From Eimeria necatrix (lineage: Eukaryota > Apicomplexa > Conoidasida > Eucoccidiorida > Eimeriidae): DNA of 10,569 nucleotides. The translations under genes were made by a program, and so were the position numbers. The notes beneath the pieces are model-generated. The model did no database searches, was not told the origin of the DNA, and was given only the letters and a program-made list of their open reading frames with translations. The first letter of the stretch is position 1; the number at the start of each line of letters is the position of its first letter. The stretch covers positions 1 through 10,569 of the forward strand of contig NW_013651970.1 in NCBI RefSeq assembly GCF_000499385.1. The letters are read 5' to 3'. Below are positions 9,609 to 10,569 of the stretch, in pieces.

Positions 9609-9844
9609 CCGACTTGCACACACAGAGCTATACAGATTAAAATACAGCGCACCTCGTAGCTTGTGAGGCCTAATGACTACGCCTTACATGCCAAGAGCTC
9701 CAAATCCATGGCTGCACGCCAACGCAATCGCCACCACTACACACAACGCCACGCACATTGAATACACAGTGCACTTTGCAATATGCGATTCCTAATGACT
9801 ACGCCCCGAATTGCAGCAAGTGTGCGACACAGTATACAGATTAA
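9609..9844. repeat. Diverged local duplication, offset ~200 bp
   Basis: CCGACTTGCA (9609-9618) corresponds to CCGAATTGCA (9806-9815), and TATACAGATTAA (9629-9640) is repeated exactly at 9833-9844, with CACACAG/CGACACAG just upstream in both. CCTAATGACTACGCC (9669-9683) is also repeated exactly at 9791-9805, but at a different offset (122 against ~200). So either two events or one rearranged event is needed. A 15-base exact repeat is unlikely by chance in this window. Confidence 0.65.
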
Positions 9845-9939
9845 CGTCAGAGTCGACCTAGGAGCGTATGCTGCAAATTTCACACAAACCTGTTGCAGCT
9901 TAAGACCAGCCATTCCAGCTCGCCTGCCTTGACGTACTG

Positions 9940-10569
9940 CCTGTACAGTGCGCAACAGCCAGGCTAGCTCGTTCACTGGTGGGTCCCTTCACGCAGGCGC
10001 GAGCCTGCAAAACAGCAGCAAGCAGACACACTCCAAACGACAGAAATGACCAAGATAGAAACGACAGCTCGTCAACAATGCACTGTCGCAGAGCCTAACA
10101 AGCGCATATTCGCGCAAGCAAACAGTTTTCCAACTCGACAAAAAGGCGACTCGAGGCACTCGGCAATGCCCTCCGACGCAAAGAGATCCTGCGGAGAAAA
10201 CTCCCCGCCGAACTGCATTCAGACGACACTCTGACCATGCATTCCAACTCGGTTACTTGATGAGGCGATTCTGTCGCTCTTGAAACATGCCGTGCGCTGT
10301 GCTCGACAATATATTTTGCACGCACATCTCAGCCTGTGGTTCGTTAGTGCAGCTATTCGACGTGCTGGATTGTTCTCCACACCTACGCGCTGCAGAGGAA
10401 ACCTCGCAACGCGCTCCAGATTCCTCCAAACCGTGCTCGATAAAACCGCGAAGGAGCACCCAGCATAGGGTATTTCCAACTCAAATGTACGAATGCGCCC
10501 TCTCCACTCCTGCATCTGCGGGCATTCCAAGCACATCAATACGTGTTTTCCATGCAAATTCAGGTCTCC
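9940..10569. repeat. Array unit 6 (partial, internally shortened), no gene
   Basis: The phase marker CCTGTAC (9940-9946) is followed by GTGC, AGCC and GGCTAG, matching CCTGTACGTGC...AGCC...GGTAG at 5520 in unit 4. The late block TGCGCCCTCT (10494-10503) is identical to 8941-8950 in unit 5 and continues at 36/50. AACTCAAAT (10479-10487) also matches unit 5 (8910-8918), as does GCTCGACA (10301) with GCTCTACA (8795). Marker-to-late-block distance is about 550 bases against about 1370 in unit 5, so roughly 0.8 kb is absent or replaced. Open frames up to 112 codons on the minus strand (10219-10557) overlap several others and show no recognisable motif. The window ends inside the unit. Confidence 0.5.

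Larger units (their letters stand above)
7575..9939. repeat. Array unit 5, ~0.3 kb longer than the period, no gene
   Basis: This unit is homologous to unit 4 from about 7585 to 8935, through the block series listed for that unit. It differs by indels: about 85 bases shorter than unit 4 between the GCGCTTTGGC block and the TTGTGCA block, and longer between blocks f and g, where the small inverted repeat 8338-8355 and the 9-bp triplet 8376-8400 lie. A later block (8941-8990) recurs in unit 6 at 10494-10543 with 36 of 50 positions identical and no gap. The 3' part, 9000-9939, aligns to no other unit in my reading. It carries the two large hairpins, a local duplication of ~200 bp and a base-composition shift, which together may account for the extra length. 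Confidence 0.8.
27..10569. repeat. Degenerate tandem array of ~2.06-kb non-coding units
   Basis: Short blocks recur in the same order and orientation about every 2 kb. Block f (around TGCGGCTCCTCC) is seen at 655, 2603, 4654, 6119 and 8061. Block g (around GACTATTTT) is seen at 946, 2901, 4941, 6415 and 8412. The f-to-g distance is nearly constant in four units, about 276-291 bases, and about 336 in the fifth. Block i (around ACGTAGCTTAC) lies at 3226, 6680, 8725 and probably 5251. Units keep roughly 60-70% identity where they align, with many small indels. No unit has a conserved open frame, so this looks like old non-coding tandem repeat or satellite-like DNA rather than a decayed protein array. 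Boundaries are arbitrary because the repeat is circularly permutable. The call comes from manual alignment; the unit 4/unit 5 pair is secure, the outer units are less so. Confidence 0.75.

Noticed and set aside
10219..10557. 112-codon minus-strand open frame
   Set aside because: It spans the repeat block shared with 8941-8990, where the corresponding minus-strand frame is not open, and it overlaps two other minus-strand frames. It has no recognisable motif.
27..10569. CRISPR array or prokaryotic defence island
   Set aside because: There are no short exact repeats with regular unique spacers, no cas-like or other prokaryotic genes, and no coding density.
27..10569. Array of decayed protein-coding genes, for example surface-antigen pseudogenes
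   Set aside because: Homologous units share no common reading frame, indels between them are not multiples of three, and no unit retains a long open remnant. I cannot exclude extremely old gene relics.

Overview
No gene is supported anywhere in this window. The longest open frame is 135 codons, about what chance gives in 10.5 kb read in six frames at this base composition. I see no ribosome-binding-site-plus-ORF pairs, no operon structure, no tRNA or rRNA signature and no recognisable protein domain. This points to non-coding eukaryotic DNA and argues strongly against a bacterial, archaeal or phage chromosome, where genes would be dense. CpG is common and base composition fairly balanced, so there is no sign of strong CpG depletion. 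I cannot name the organism.

The main structure is a head-to-tail array of old, strongly diverged repeat units, with a period of about 2.06 kb. I found it by eye, by matching short blocks that recur in the same order and at similar spacing. The clearest pair is about 5565-6850 and 7585-8935. It shares a dozen collinear blocks at an offset of 1.94-2.07 kb; individual blocks match 15/16, 19/22 and 13/13, and a 46-base ungapped block matches 29/46. The same blocks recur, more weakly, near 0.65-0.95 kb, 2.5-3.24 kb and 4.61-5.26 kb. One late block recurs at 10.49 kb. Using a short block beginning CCTGTAC/CCTGAG as an arbitrary phase marker, the units are: 1 = 27-2084, 2 = 2085-4152, 3 = 4153-5519 (about 0.7 kb short), 4 = 5520-7574, 5 = 7575-9939 (about 0.3 kb long), 6 = 9940 to the window end (internally shortened or rearranged). 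Phase and boundaries are arbitrary, and units 1 and 6 are the least certain.

Smaller structures sit on this background: a near-perfect 36-bp tandem duplication (4021-4092), a 9-bp triplet (8376-8400), a 15-bp doublet (1753-1777), a local duplication of about 200 bp (9609-9844), and several hairpins. The strongest hairpin is a 51-base fold with a 22-position stem at 9315-9365. A second large stem lies at 9522-9600. The last ~1.7 kb differs in character: it is A+C-rich on the + strand and holds both large hairpins, the local duplication and the extra length of unit 5.

There are no genes working together to describe. The interest lies in how such an old, direct, ~2-kb array remains collinear, and in whether its best-kept blocks or the hairpins are transcribed or bound by proteins.
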